Assembly: GCF_001693385.1 (NCBI RefSeq)
Contig: NZ_CP016428.1
Span: forward strand, 2,108,001-2,172,000
Reading direction: 5' to 3'
Length of the DNA: 64,000 nucleotides
Origin: Bradyrhizobium icense
GTDB taxonomy: Bacteria > Pseudomonadota > Alphaproteobacteria > Rhizobiales > Xanthobacteraceae
In this document: one piece after another, positions 54,994-61,483 of the stretch
Layout of the letters: every line of letters starts with the position of its first letter
Position numbering within the stretch: the stretch's first letter is position 1
The notes under the pieces: model-generated
Database searches by the model: none
What the model saw: only the letters and a program-made list of their open reading frames with translations
Told to the model about the DNA's origin: nothing
Made by a program: the position numbers and the translations under genes

Positions 54994-55521
54994 ATGGCAA
55001 TTGTCGGATCGCCTAAGCGTACCGATCGGCCCCAGCTTGCCAAGGCGCTGGAAGCCTGCCGGCTTCACGGCGCCAAGCTGGTCATTGCCAAACTGGACCG
55101 GCTATCGCGCGATGCTCACTTCCTCCTGGGCCTGGAGAAGGCCGGTGTCGACTTCGTTGCGGCCGATATGCCGAACGCCAATCGGCTGACTGTAGGCATC
55201 ATGGCAATGGTGGCTGAGGAAGAGCGGCGGATGATCAGCAAACGCACCAAGGACGCCTTGGCAGCCTCTAAGGCTCGTGGCAAGAGGCTTGGGGGTGTTC
55301 GTTATCGTGCTGACGGCTTACGCGTCACCATCACCACAGAGATTCAGCGGGCCGCTGTAGCGGCCGATATCGGCCCAACTATCCGAGAGCTACAGGCGGG
55401 CGGCGCTACGAGCCTCAGGTCCATTGCAGATGGCTTGAACGCTGCCGGCATTCCGACAGCGCGCGGGCAGGGCAAGTGGTCTGCGGTCCAGGTGCAGAGG
55501 GTCTGGGGAAGAATTTCATGA
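54994..55521 (+). pseudogene. serine recombinase lacking its catalytic N-terminus
   Basis: This is a 175-residue resolvase/invertase fragment. It keeps 'KLVIAKLDRLSRDAHFLLGL' (with the active-site Arg region), 'MAMVAEEERRMISKRTKDAL', 'SKARGKRLGG' and a C-terminal helix-turn-helix-like end ('SLRSIADGLNAAGIPTARGQ'). The first ~50 residues, with the nucleophile Ser and the Y-x-R-V-S motif, are missing, and I do not see them upstream. It is probably inactive but marks a former mobile element. Confidence 0.78.
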
Positions 55522-55670
55522 GAACGTTCGCCATCCTCGCGATAATGGGCGCCGGAAGCCTTCAAATTAATCAGTTTCTCCACCTTGACACATGGCCCCG
55601 GGAGCCGGTGTGTGTGGCTCGGGCTGGTCTTCTGCTGCTATTCGCCCCTGGCAGAAAGAGGGAACGATGA
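55518..55670 (+). CDS. possible 50-residue protein coupled to the recombinase
   Basis: ATG 55518 overlaps the recombinase stop by 4 bp (ATGA). The product starts MRTFAILAIMGAGSLQINQF and ends with a basic tail. Two mildly hydrophobic segments are visible. The coupling is the main support. Confidence 0.35.
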   Translation: MRTFAILAIMGAGSLQINQFLHLDTWPREPVCVARAGLLLLFAPGRKRER

Positions 55671-55800
55671 CCTGGTGCGGTCACTTTGCTCAGAGTCGGC
55701 GACTGTGACAAAACTCCCGAAGCGGTCCCTCGCCAGGAATCCGCGATAGGCGGGCCGCATGAACGCCCTCAAAGCCCCTAGCCGGGGTATCTCCAGTGCG

Positions 55801-55829
55801 GCGGCCCCGGTGCGTTGCACCGGGGCCGC
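55801..55829. repeat. perfect GC-rich hairpin, copy 1 of a dispersed repeat
   Basis: GCGGCCCCGGTGC and GCACCGGGGCCGC form a perfect 13-bp stem with a 3-base loop, followed by TTCATT. It is preceded by ATCTCCAGTG, shared with the second copy at 57039. It may act as a terminator. Confidence 0.65.
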
Positions 55830-56034
55830 TTCATTGCACGAGCCGCATGGTCCGGCGCCGTTTCATGCGATCGAGAGCGTGGACAACTTGTCTCGATCAA
55901 GAACGGTGATTAGCCGGTGCAGCACCGTTGCCGTGCCAGCGGTCGGGACGATGAGGATCACGGCGGCGGATCAGTTCGATCATGGCATCGTGTCCAGCTC
56001 AGCCAGTAACGATCCATTAACCCCTAGGGCAGTT

Positions 56035-56069
56035 AGCCGTCACGAAGATCGTCATAGCGACGGCTTTTT
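56035..56069 (+). terminator. terminator-like hairpin
   Basis: AGCCGTC pairs with GACGGCT, with a 17-base loop, followed directly by TTTTT. No clear gene ends just upstream. Confidence 0.45.
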
Positions 56070-56161
56070 GCCACCCACCCGCCACCAGCCTGCCTGACGA
56101 ATCAGGCGTGTCTGGAATCCCAACTCTTTTCACTGGCTGGAGTACTGAAGTGCGGAGAGAG

Positions 56162-56374
56162 ATGACGAAGGCCGACGAAGTCGAATGCGGCGCGTTTACG
56201 CGAGACATCCGTGCGCTCTTGGCTAAAAGACAGATTTCGCCGCCGATGGCCCAAGTCGTCTTGATCAACACGCTAGTCGCGATGATTAAGCATTTGAGAA
56301 AAAAAGACACGATGGCAGAGGCTGCGGAGGATTTAGTTCGCACGCTGCAACGGGCGATCTCGAAATCTCACTAA
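56162..56374 (+). CDS. small hypothetical helical protein
   Basis: This is a 70-residue protein from ATG 56162 with GGAGAGAG upstream. It is predicted all-helical ('FTRDIRALLAKRQISPPMAQ', 'MAEAAEDLVRTLQRAISKSH') and charged. No family is recognised. Confidence 0.45.
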   Translation: MTKADEVECGAFTRDIRALLAKRQISPPMAQVVLINTLVAMIKHLRKKDTMAEAAEDLVRTLQRAISKSH

Positions 56375-56569
56375 GCCTCAACCGCTCGATGTAATCGCGG
56401 TGTAGGATATTCATCGTCCTGTTGCCGTCCAAGCGAAACATGACGATTGCCCGCTACGGGCTCAGGTTTGAGCGATGGCGTCTGAGCCGACACAACAACC
56501 CCTCGTTAACTTCGGGCCCGTAAGCTCAAAGCAATCGCGGAGGTCATCACTCGCGAGAGTAATGCGTAG

Positions 56570-56603
56570 AGCCGTCGCTGTCTCAACCCAGCGGCGGCTT
56601 TTG
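56570..56603 (+). terminator. terminator-like hairpin without a clear upstream gene
   Basis: AGCCGTCGCTG and CAGCGGCGGCT form an 11-bp stem with one G-T pair and an 8-base loop; TTTT follows. It lies about 90 bp upstream of the cold-shock gene. It could end a small RNA transcribed from about 56400 onward, or be part of the cold-shock leader. Confidence 0.45.
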
Positions 56604-56690
56604 CGTGCAACGATTACCTCCGCGGGCCCTTTCTTTTGCCGGGTTTCTGTCACCATCATTCCGTGTTTCGAATCGATCGGGAGAATTGAC

Positions 56691-56894
56691 GTGGCGACAG
56701 GGACAGTGAAGTGGTTCAACGCGACAAAGGGCTATGGATTTATTCAGCCCGACAATGGCGGCAAGGACGTATTCGTCCATATCTCGGCCGTCGAGAGAGC
56801 AGGTTTGAGCAGTCTGAATGAGGGCGCAAAAGTGAGCTACGAAGTCTTAGCAAACCGCGGAAAGGAATCCGCCGAAAACCTCAGGGTAGGTTGA
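56691..56894 (+). CDS. cspA: cold-shock protein (CspA family)
   Basis: This is a 67-residue single cold-shock domain starting at GTG 56691 with GGGAGA upstream. RNP1 is 'KGYGFI' and RNP2 is 'VFVHI'. '[15 protein letters not shown]' is the family hallmark. It binds single-stranded nucleic acid and usually acts as an RNA chaperone. The length is typical. Copies like this are often carried by accessory elements, which would fit the surroundings. Confidence 0.92.
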   Translation: MATGTVKWFNATKGYGFIQPDNGGKDVFVHISAVERAGLSSLNEGAKVSYEVLANRGKESAENLRVG

Positions 56895-57038
56895 TCGGCG
56901 CAGTCATCCGGCGTTCACGCTGGCGAGCCTACCCCTTGTCAGCGGCCGGACAGACGAGGAGCCGGACGTGGGCCTAGTCTCTGCTCCCCCGGTTGCATCC
57001 CTCCTCACGCCCCCGGCTGAGGCAATCTCCAGTGACTG

Positions 57039-57072
57039 GCGGCCCCGGTGCGTTGCGTATTGCCGGGGCCGC
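57039..57072. repeat. GC-rich hairpin, copy 2 of a dispersed repeat
   Basis: GCGGCCCCGG and CCGGGGCCGC form a 10-bp stem with a 14-base loop. The lead ATCTCCAGTG and the core GGCGGCCCCGGTGCGTTGC are the same as in copy 1 at 55801, with the right side expanded. Confidence 0.6.
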
Positions 57073-57084
57073 TAACCGATCGAT

Positions 57085-57327
57085 TCAACGCACAACGCAC
57101 GACATGGATTGCCGACTCCATCGGTGATATGGGCCGCAAGGGGGAGATGGCTGGGATGTGGCCGGGCACACGTTCCGAACGGGCAAAGCTTGCTGCCATC
57201 CATCGCGGACACAAGCCCCTTCAGACGTGCTGCTGCACCCGACTCCACATCCGCCCGCGGCCAAAGCTGGTTCGGCAAGAGCAAAAGCTACAAAGAAGGT
57301 CCCTAGGCAAGCAAAGCGGATCATCAT
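57085..57327 (-). CDS. small Cys-rich secreted protein
   Basis: This is an 80-residue protein. ATG 57327 (or 57324) has CGAGGAG 7 bp upstream, deciding the start. A signal peptide (MMIRFACLGTFFVAFALAEP, ending ALA-A) precedes six Cys in a pattern 'GGCGVGC', 'GACVRDGW', 'VCPAT', 'PPCGP', 'MSCV'. This suggests a disulfide-stabilised periplasmic or extracellular domain. Function is unknown. Confidence 0.55.
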   Translation of the reverse strand: MMIRFACLGTFFVAFALAEPALAAGGCGVGCSSTSEGACVRDGWQQALPVRNVCPATSQPSPPCGPYHRWSRQSMSCVVR

Positions 57328-57732
57328 GGCGGCTCCTCGTTGTCTTGAGTGCACGGGTAAAATTGGCGCCGTGATTATCGTTCCTTGCTCTCCGCCGGAA
57401 CGGCCCCAGCTAGGTTTCCAGCGCAAGCTGGGGCCGCCACTTTCTCCCGGCTTGGCTCCACGATCCGCCGGGAGCGACGGAATCGACTCTCAGCAAGGTT
57501 GGAGGTTCCCAAGGACGGGCTGACACACGGCTGGCGGGCTTTCCGCGCTATGTTCACTATTGGGCAGACATTGCCATCTTTTCCCACTTGTATCGGTACG
57601 CCAGACGGGTACCCACTACCCTGTCTGGCAATTTGAAATGGAATACTTTGATGGCCTTGGCGCAGAACCTCGCGCTGGGGCCATTTTTATTCTGAGCCGA
57701 TCACCTCGTGCTCAAGCGCCACGCCCTCCGGC
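57328..57732. other. intergenic stretch with no supported gene
   Basis: Short overlapping frames on both strands have no start signals or domain-like segments. Nothing else was recognised. Confidence 0.3.
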
Positions 57733-58212
57733 TCAGTGCCGGTAGCCGTCCTCGTCGCCGAGCACCGTCTTGAAGCCGGGCGGCAGCCGAGGCCGCTCGC
57801 CCTCGGCCGGCGAGTTGCAGGTCGGGCAGGGGGCACCAGCACCGCCGCAGCCGCAGGCGTGGTCACCTTCCCACGGCTGGTCCGGATGGTTCTCAGAGTC
57901 CCAGCCGCTACCCTCGCAGAGCAAGCCTTTCATCCTATATGCCTTCCCTTGCCTCACCCCTCGCGTGACATCTGAGTTCGGCTTGCCGGCGTTCAATGCG
58001 CGCAGCATCCCGATCCGCGCGTGCATCAGGAAGTCCCGGCGTTCAGCAGCGCCGATCAGGCGATGGATAGCCGCTTGCCATTCGGGCCGGTTCTGTTCGT
58101 GGTTTGGAAGCACCGTGATGTAGTCGGCGGGCGTCTCATAACGCGACGAGCTTCGCCCGTCTGGCAGCGGTATAGGATCCGCGAACTTGCGCTGCCAGTC
58201 CTTGTCAGCCAC
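57733..58212 (-). CDS. hypothetical protein, apparently a join of two small families
   Basis: This is a 159-residue frame. Residues 1-~75 ('MADKDWQRKFADPIPLPDGR' to 'HARIGMLRALNAGKP') look like one compact small protein. Residues ~95-159 form a different, Cys-rich zinc-binding-like segment ('LLCEGSGWDSENHP', 'CGCGGAGAPCPTCNS'). The linker is irregular, so this may be two gene remnants fused by deletion. No function can be given. Confidence 0.45.
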   Translation of the reverse strand: MADKDWQRKFADPIPLPDGRSSSRYETPADYITVLPNHEQNRPEWQAAIHRLIGAAERRDFLMHARIGMLRALNAGKPNSDVTRGVRQGKAYRMKGLLCEGSGWDSENHPDQPWEGDHACGCGGAGAPCPTCNSPAEGERPRLPPGFKTVLGDEDGYRH

Positions 58213-58292
58213 CCGCCGCCGCAGCAGACGATGAGCCGGGTAGGGCCAGACTCGCGCATCTCCCCGAGAGTGATTTTCCGCTGGCGTGGCAT
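58213..58292 (-). pseudogene. 5' stub of a small hypothetical gene
   Basis: The frame starts MPRQRKITLGEMRESGPTRL with coding-like composition and then degenerates within 30 residues, just before the next gene's start. It looks like a truncated member of a small zinc-ribbon family. Confidence 0.35.
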
Positions 58293-58328
58293 ACGCCCAA
58301 TTCCCCCAAGAATCATACGCGGCCTGAA

Positions 58329-58580
58329 CTAACCATTCCGGTGGTGATCTAGTAAGGCCCGGCGCATGTCGTCCGGCAACGTCGTGCCTCGGCTGCTCTG
58401 CGGCACCCTAACAGGACCTGCTATCAGTCGAAAAGACGGTACCCAGGCAGTGTTCCAAGTTTCCATGGTCTTGCTACAGACTGCGCACTCAAAGCTGCTG
58501 ATCTGGCGTTCCGCCGCCATAGATTCGGTGCGGCTATAGACCGCCCCGCAAGTGCAGGTCCGATGATGCGTCTCTATCAT
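58329..58580 (-). CDS. small zinc-ribbon protein
   Basis: This is an 83-residue protein with Cys pairs 'TCTCGAVYSRTES' and 'FECAVCSKTM' that can bind one zinc. 'ETWNTAWVPSFRLIAGP' follows. The composition is coherent throughout. Function is unknown; it may bind nucleic acid. Confidence 0.5.
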   Translation of the reverse strand: MIETHHRTCTCGAVYSRTESMAAERQISSFECAVCSKTMETWNTAWVPSFRLIAGPVRVPQSSRGTTLPDDMRRALLDHHRNG

Positions 58581-58669
58581 CTGCTCACTATGCGCCCCGA
58601 ATCGAGATTACGATACCGCCAAATTCGAACGTGTTCGAACATTCACGCGGCGGCTACCACCTTGGCGTT

Positions 58670-58814
58670 TTACCGCCGACGGGCAAAAGCAGGTTGTCGG
58701 GCGCCTTCAGGATCGTCCTCGAACCACTTTTCTGCGGCATCAAAGTTGCGAATACCTTGACGTGATTTCGTCTCCGATCTGCTTGCTGATGTTGACGCAA
58801 ACGAAAATAGTCAT
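58670..58814 (-). pseudogene. frameshifted remnant of a ~48-residue gene
   Basis: From ATG 58814 the frame reads MTIFVCVNISKQIGD. A second frame continues 'HVKVFATL', and a third continues 'NFDAAEKWFEDDPEGA'. Together they make one short acidic protein. Two indels break it. Confidence 0.45.
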
Positions 58815-58850
58815 TGGTCCCCCTTCAGCTTGCGTCGGCTGCCGCCGAAG

Positions 58851-59102
58851 CTATCTGGTCAGGATCGCCAACATGGCCTCACAGGCCTTCTCGGCTTCGG
58901 CAAACGTCCTAAAGGGTGATCCGCTCACCCTGATCGCAGGCTTGTTAATATGGATAGGGCGCCATGAAGCTACAAAGCCGGGCGTGCCGTGAAGTCCGGG
59001 CCCATCGCTACTCTCGTTGCTGATTACGAACGAAAAGCCGCGCTCGCTCGCGCTCCATATCTCTAGCTCCTGCGTCGCGGGAGCAATGCGGCTGAAGTGC
59101 AT
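58851..59102 (-). CDS. small hypothetical protein
   Basis: This is an 83-residue protein. The start at ATG 59102 is chosen because the sequence further upstream in frame has irregular composition. The core 'IWSASERGFSFVISNESSDG' to 'INKPAIRVSGSPFRTFAEAE' to 'ACEAMLAILTR' is compact and coding-like. No function is known to me. Confidence 0.45.
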   Translation of the reverse strand: MHFSRIAPATQELEIWSASERGFSFVISNESSDGPGLHGTPGFVASWRPIHINKPAIRVSGSPFRTFAEAEKACEAMLAILTR

Positions 59103-59388
59103 GGCGCCACCCACGATCCAGCGAGCCAAAACGGCCCCAGGGCGTACCTCTGGGCCGTCAACCTGTGAGCAGGTTTTCTTCCGGCCAGGGGGCTTTGGGG
59201 GCATCGGCCGGAAGCTTGGATTCGACGCGTCGCCGAGCCCCCGGTTCCAAAGATCGCAACATTTTCCCGACGGTAGCGGGACTGCTCCGATAGGTAGTGA
59301 GGGCACCCTCATCACCCAAAAGCAAATAGCTGATGCCGCGGGATCCATCAGCGCGTGCAAGCCGTCCGCGTAGCCAACGTATCGTCGG

Positions 59389-59517
59389 TCAGGACGATGA
59401 TCGTTGGCCGCGCACCATCCGGATAGGTCTCCGGCGAGAAGTCCTCTTTATCTTCTGACCTTCGACATCCAAGGGAAAGTCTTCGGGCCGTAGAGGGTTC
59501 TTTGACTTCGATGTCAT
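59389..59517 (-). pseudogene. truncated small gene (DFPLDVEGQKI protein)
   Basis: ATG 59517 has AGGGAGAAAG upstream. The first ~25 residues ('RPEDFPLDVEGQKIKRT') look coding. The frame then turns Arg/Ser-rich and stops, while a neighbouring frame ('EDFSPETYPDGARPTIIVLT') looks better. A frameshift is likely. Confidence 0.4.
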
Positions 59518-59702
59518 GTCTTTCTCCCTGCGTCGCGCCACGCGATCATTGCTGTTCCCTAAGCTCCGCGCCAGGAAAGCTTCCTATTGCGCGAAGGAGC
59601 CGCTCGCGCATTTGGCCGCAGCAAAATAGGAACGAAAGCAGCGAATGAAAATTTCCGGAGCTTCCACAGCTATGGGGCTTCCACAGCTATAAGGAGATCG
59701 TC

Positions 59703-60191
59703 ATGAAAGCATCAGCAATCGCGGTAGCATTGTTCTTTGCGCTCGGCTCAACGTTAGCTGTCGGCCAAGGTGCAGGGGGCGGCGGTGCCGGCGGAGGCGG
59801 TGCCGGGGTCGGCGGAGCTGGGGGCGCAGGCGCGGGCGGCGGGGCTGGTGCGGGTACGGCTGGTGGAGCTGGCGGTACGGGTGGTGGAGCTGGTGCGGGT
59901 ACGGGTGGTGGAGCTGGTGCGGGTACGGCCGGTGGAGCTGGTGCTGGTGCGGGCGGTGGGCCCGGCGCAGGTGCTGGTGGCAGCGCGGGTGCTGGTCCCA
60001 GCACAGGTACTGGCGCGGCGACCTCGGGAACGGGGAGGGGCACGGGCTCACCAATGGGAACAGGGGTGGGTCAGACTGGCACCACGGGAGCCACGATGTC
60101 GCCGCCCGGCGACGGCGGCGGAGCCGCCGGTGGCGGCGGGCCTCCGACAACAAGCCAGACGGATCCCGATCGGCGTCCTAGACCCCGCTGA
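59703..60191 (+). CDS. Gly/Ala/Thr-rich secreted repeat protein
   Basis: This is a 162-residue protein with AAGGAGATCGTC before ATG 59703. The signal peptide is MKASAIAVALFFALGSTLAV, cleaved near GQ. The rest is almost only Gly, Ala and Thr, with 8-residue units (GGGAGAGT, GGGAGAGA) encoded by a 24-bp tandem repeat around 59845-59965. The C-terminal third is less regular and contains Pro/Ser. It is low-complexity, probably an extended surface or periplasmic polymer; a specific role cannot be given. Confidence 0.6.
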   Translation: MKASAIAVALFFALGSTLAVGQGAGGGGAGGGGAGVGGAGGAGAGGGAGAGTAGGAGGTGGGAGAGTGGGAGAGTAGGAGAGAGGGPGAGAGGSAGAGPSTGTGAATSGTGRGTGSPMGTGVGQTGTTGATMSPPGDGGGAAGGGGPPTTSQTDPDRRPRPR

Positions 60192-60455
60192 CCTCTTCGC
60201 GTAAGCGGCTGCGCCAGTGCGGACACGAGGTGTTGCGGATGTTCGTGACCAGCGGCCCGCCGGTCGTGGGCGGAGGCGGCATGCTCCAGCGCATCAGGAC
60301 GAGCTCGCGCACGGCGCCGACATTGCGGACGACGGGCGCGAGATAGCCAGGAAACACCCCCGGCATCGGCGGCAGGTTACCTGCGTAAGGATTCATCACC
60401 TGGAACAGCCGCTCGGATCGCTTCCTGGTTCGTGGTGATCGAATAGATTGCACAT
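60178..60455 (-). pseudogene. N-terminal remnant of an SRAP (HMCES/YedK-like) protein
   Basis: ATG-TGC at 60455 gives 'MCNL', the start of SRAP proteins whose Cys2 is catalytic. Two small indels then separate 'SITTNQEAIRA' and 'LFQVMNPYAGNLPPMPGVFP', followed by 'LVLMRWSMPPPPTTGG' and 'TNIRNTSCPHWR', all SRAP landmarks. The sequence ends about 90 residues in. Intact SRAP proteins crosslink to abasic sites in single-stranded DNA. This copy cannot function. Confidence 0.65.
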
Positions 60456-60581
60456 TGACGTAGCCGTGGTGTGGTGGCGTTCCGGGCCTCTAATCCTAGT
60501 GGCGTTGCCTGTTGCCCCAAGGGCGCTGTAATCGCCCGTCATGAGCACCAAGAGGCGCGAGGTCATTGGGGCGGCCGGATC

Positions 60582-60806
60582 ATGGGCGCCGAGATACGTT
60601 CCGAGAGCGCGCGGGAGGCCGCGGAGAGGGCCATCCCGGACATTCCCCCCGCACCGGCTATTCCTGCAAATTTCAAGTTCACCAAAGCCTATTTCGAACT
60701 GAAGAAACTGAGAGAAGACGTTGAGTGCATCGAAAGATTGTCGAGGTCGCGCTCAAGCCAAGCGACAGAAGCGGCCATCGATAAACATGATCCTGATCAC
60801 AGCTAG
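60582..60806 (+). CDS. uncertain small hypothetical protein
   Basis: This is a 74-residue frame from ATG 60582 with a Pro-rich middle ('IPDIPPAPAIPANF') and a helical, charged C-half ('FELKKLREDVECIERLSRSR'). There is no good ribosome binding site. It could be a remnant. Confidence 0.35.
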   Translation: MGAEIRSESAREAAERAIPDIPPAPAIPANFKFTKAYFELKKLREDVECIERLSRSRSSQATEAAIDKHDPDHS

Positions 60807-61054
60807 ATTGACGCAGACCTGCTGTTTGTCTGCTCCGCAATCGAATCTGAAACTATGCGAATAAGATCAGTCGCTATTTCAACTTGTGCTCGGCAATATG
60901 CAAATTGCAATGCTGTCGCTTCTGAAAGGTCACTCGCGAGCGCGAGCTGTCGGGCGTAATCCATTTTCACTGTGATAACTCTTTTGAGCAGCGCGATGAA
61001 TTCCGTATGGTTCGGTGAAGCCGATCTAGACTAGCCACATCATCAAGGAAGAGG

Positions 61055-61483
61055 GTGAGCGCTTTTTCTGCATTATCGATGCTGAGTGCGGCGAGGCCGC
61101 AGCAGTATCGGGCCGGGAGGGCGTTCCAGAGCGACTGGGAGAGTGCCGAACGTGCGGTCGATCCGACCGGGGAATATGTCGATGGCGGGCAGCAGCGCGA
61201 ACCGATGACCGAAGGCCAACGCAAGGCCGTGCTGCGGTTGAACCGCGCCGAGCGCGAGCTCGGCGCGGAGGGCTCCGCGCTGGTGCATGATGTCCTGGTC
61301 CAGGGAATGACCATGGAGCAGGTTGGCGAGCGGAGGGGACTGCGCATCAGGCGATGGCATGACTATTTTTCAAGGCGATTGCGCGAATGCATCGATCGTT
61401 TGGCGCTGTTGTATGGGTTTGCGACATCCCATGCCGGTCAAAACCCTCCCGCGCTGAATCGTAAGGGCTGGACCACATCGTAG
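61055..61483 (+). CDS. hypothetical protein with a possible helix-turn-helix, overlapping bamA antisense
   Basis: This is a 142-residue frame (ATG 61082 is an alternative start). The middle is helical and Arg/Glu-rich ('RKAVLRLNRAERELGAEGSA'). 'VLVQGMTMEQVGERRGLRIR' resembles a sigma-like helix-turn-helix. The last ~15 residues (from about 61438) lie antisense to the end of the BamA gene and differ in composition, so the natural stop was probably lost. Confidence 0.45.
   Translation: MSAFSALSMLSAARPQQYRAGRAFQSDWESAERAVDPTGEYVDGGQQREPMTEGQRKAVLRLNRAERELGAEGSALVHDVLVQGMTMEQVGERRGLRIRRWHDYFSRRLRECIDRLALLYGFATSHAGQNPPALNRKGWTTS

Noticed and set aside
59687..60043. A Pro/Ala-rich reverse-strand frame
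   Set aside because: It is the mirror of the Gly/Ala repeat gene and has no ribosome binding site. The forward frame has a signal peptide and a good site.
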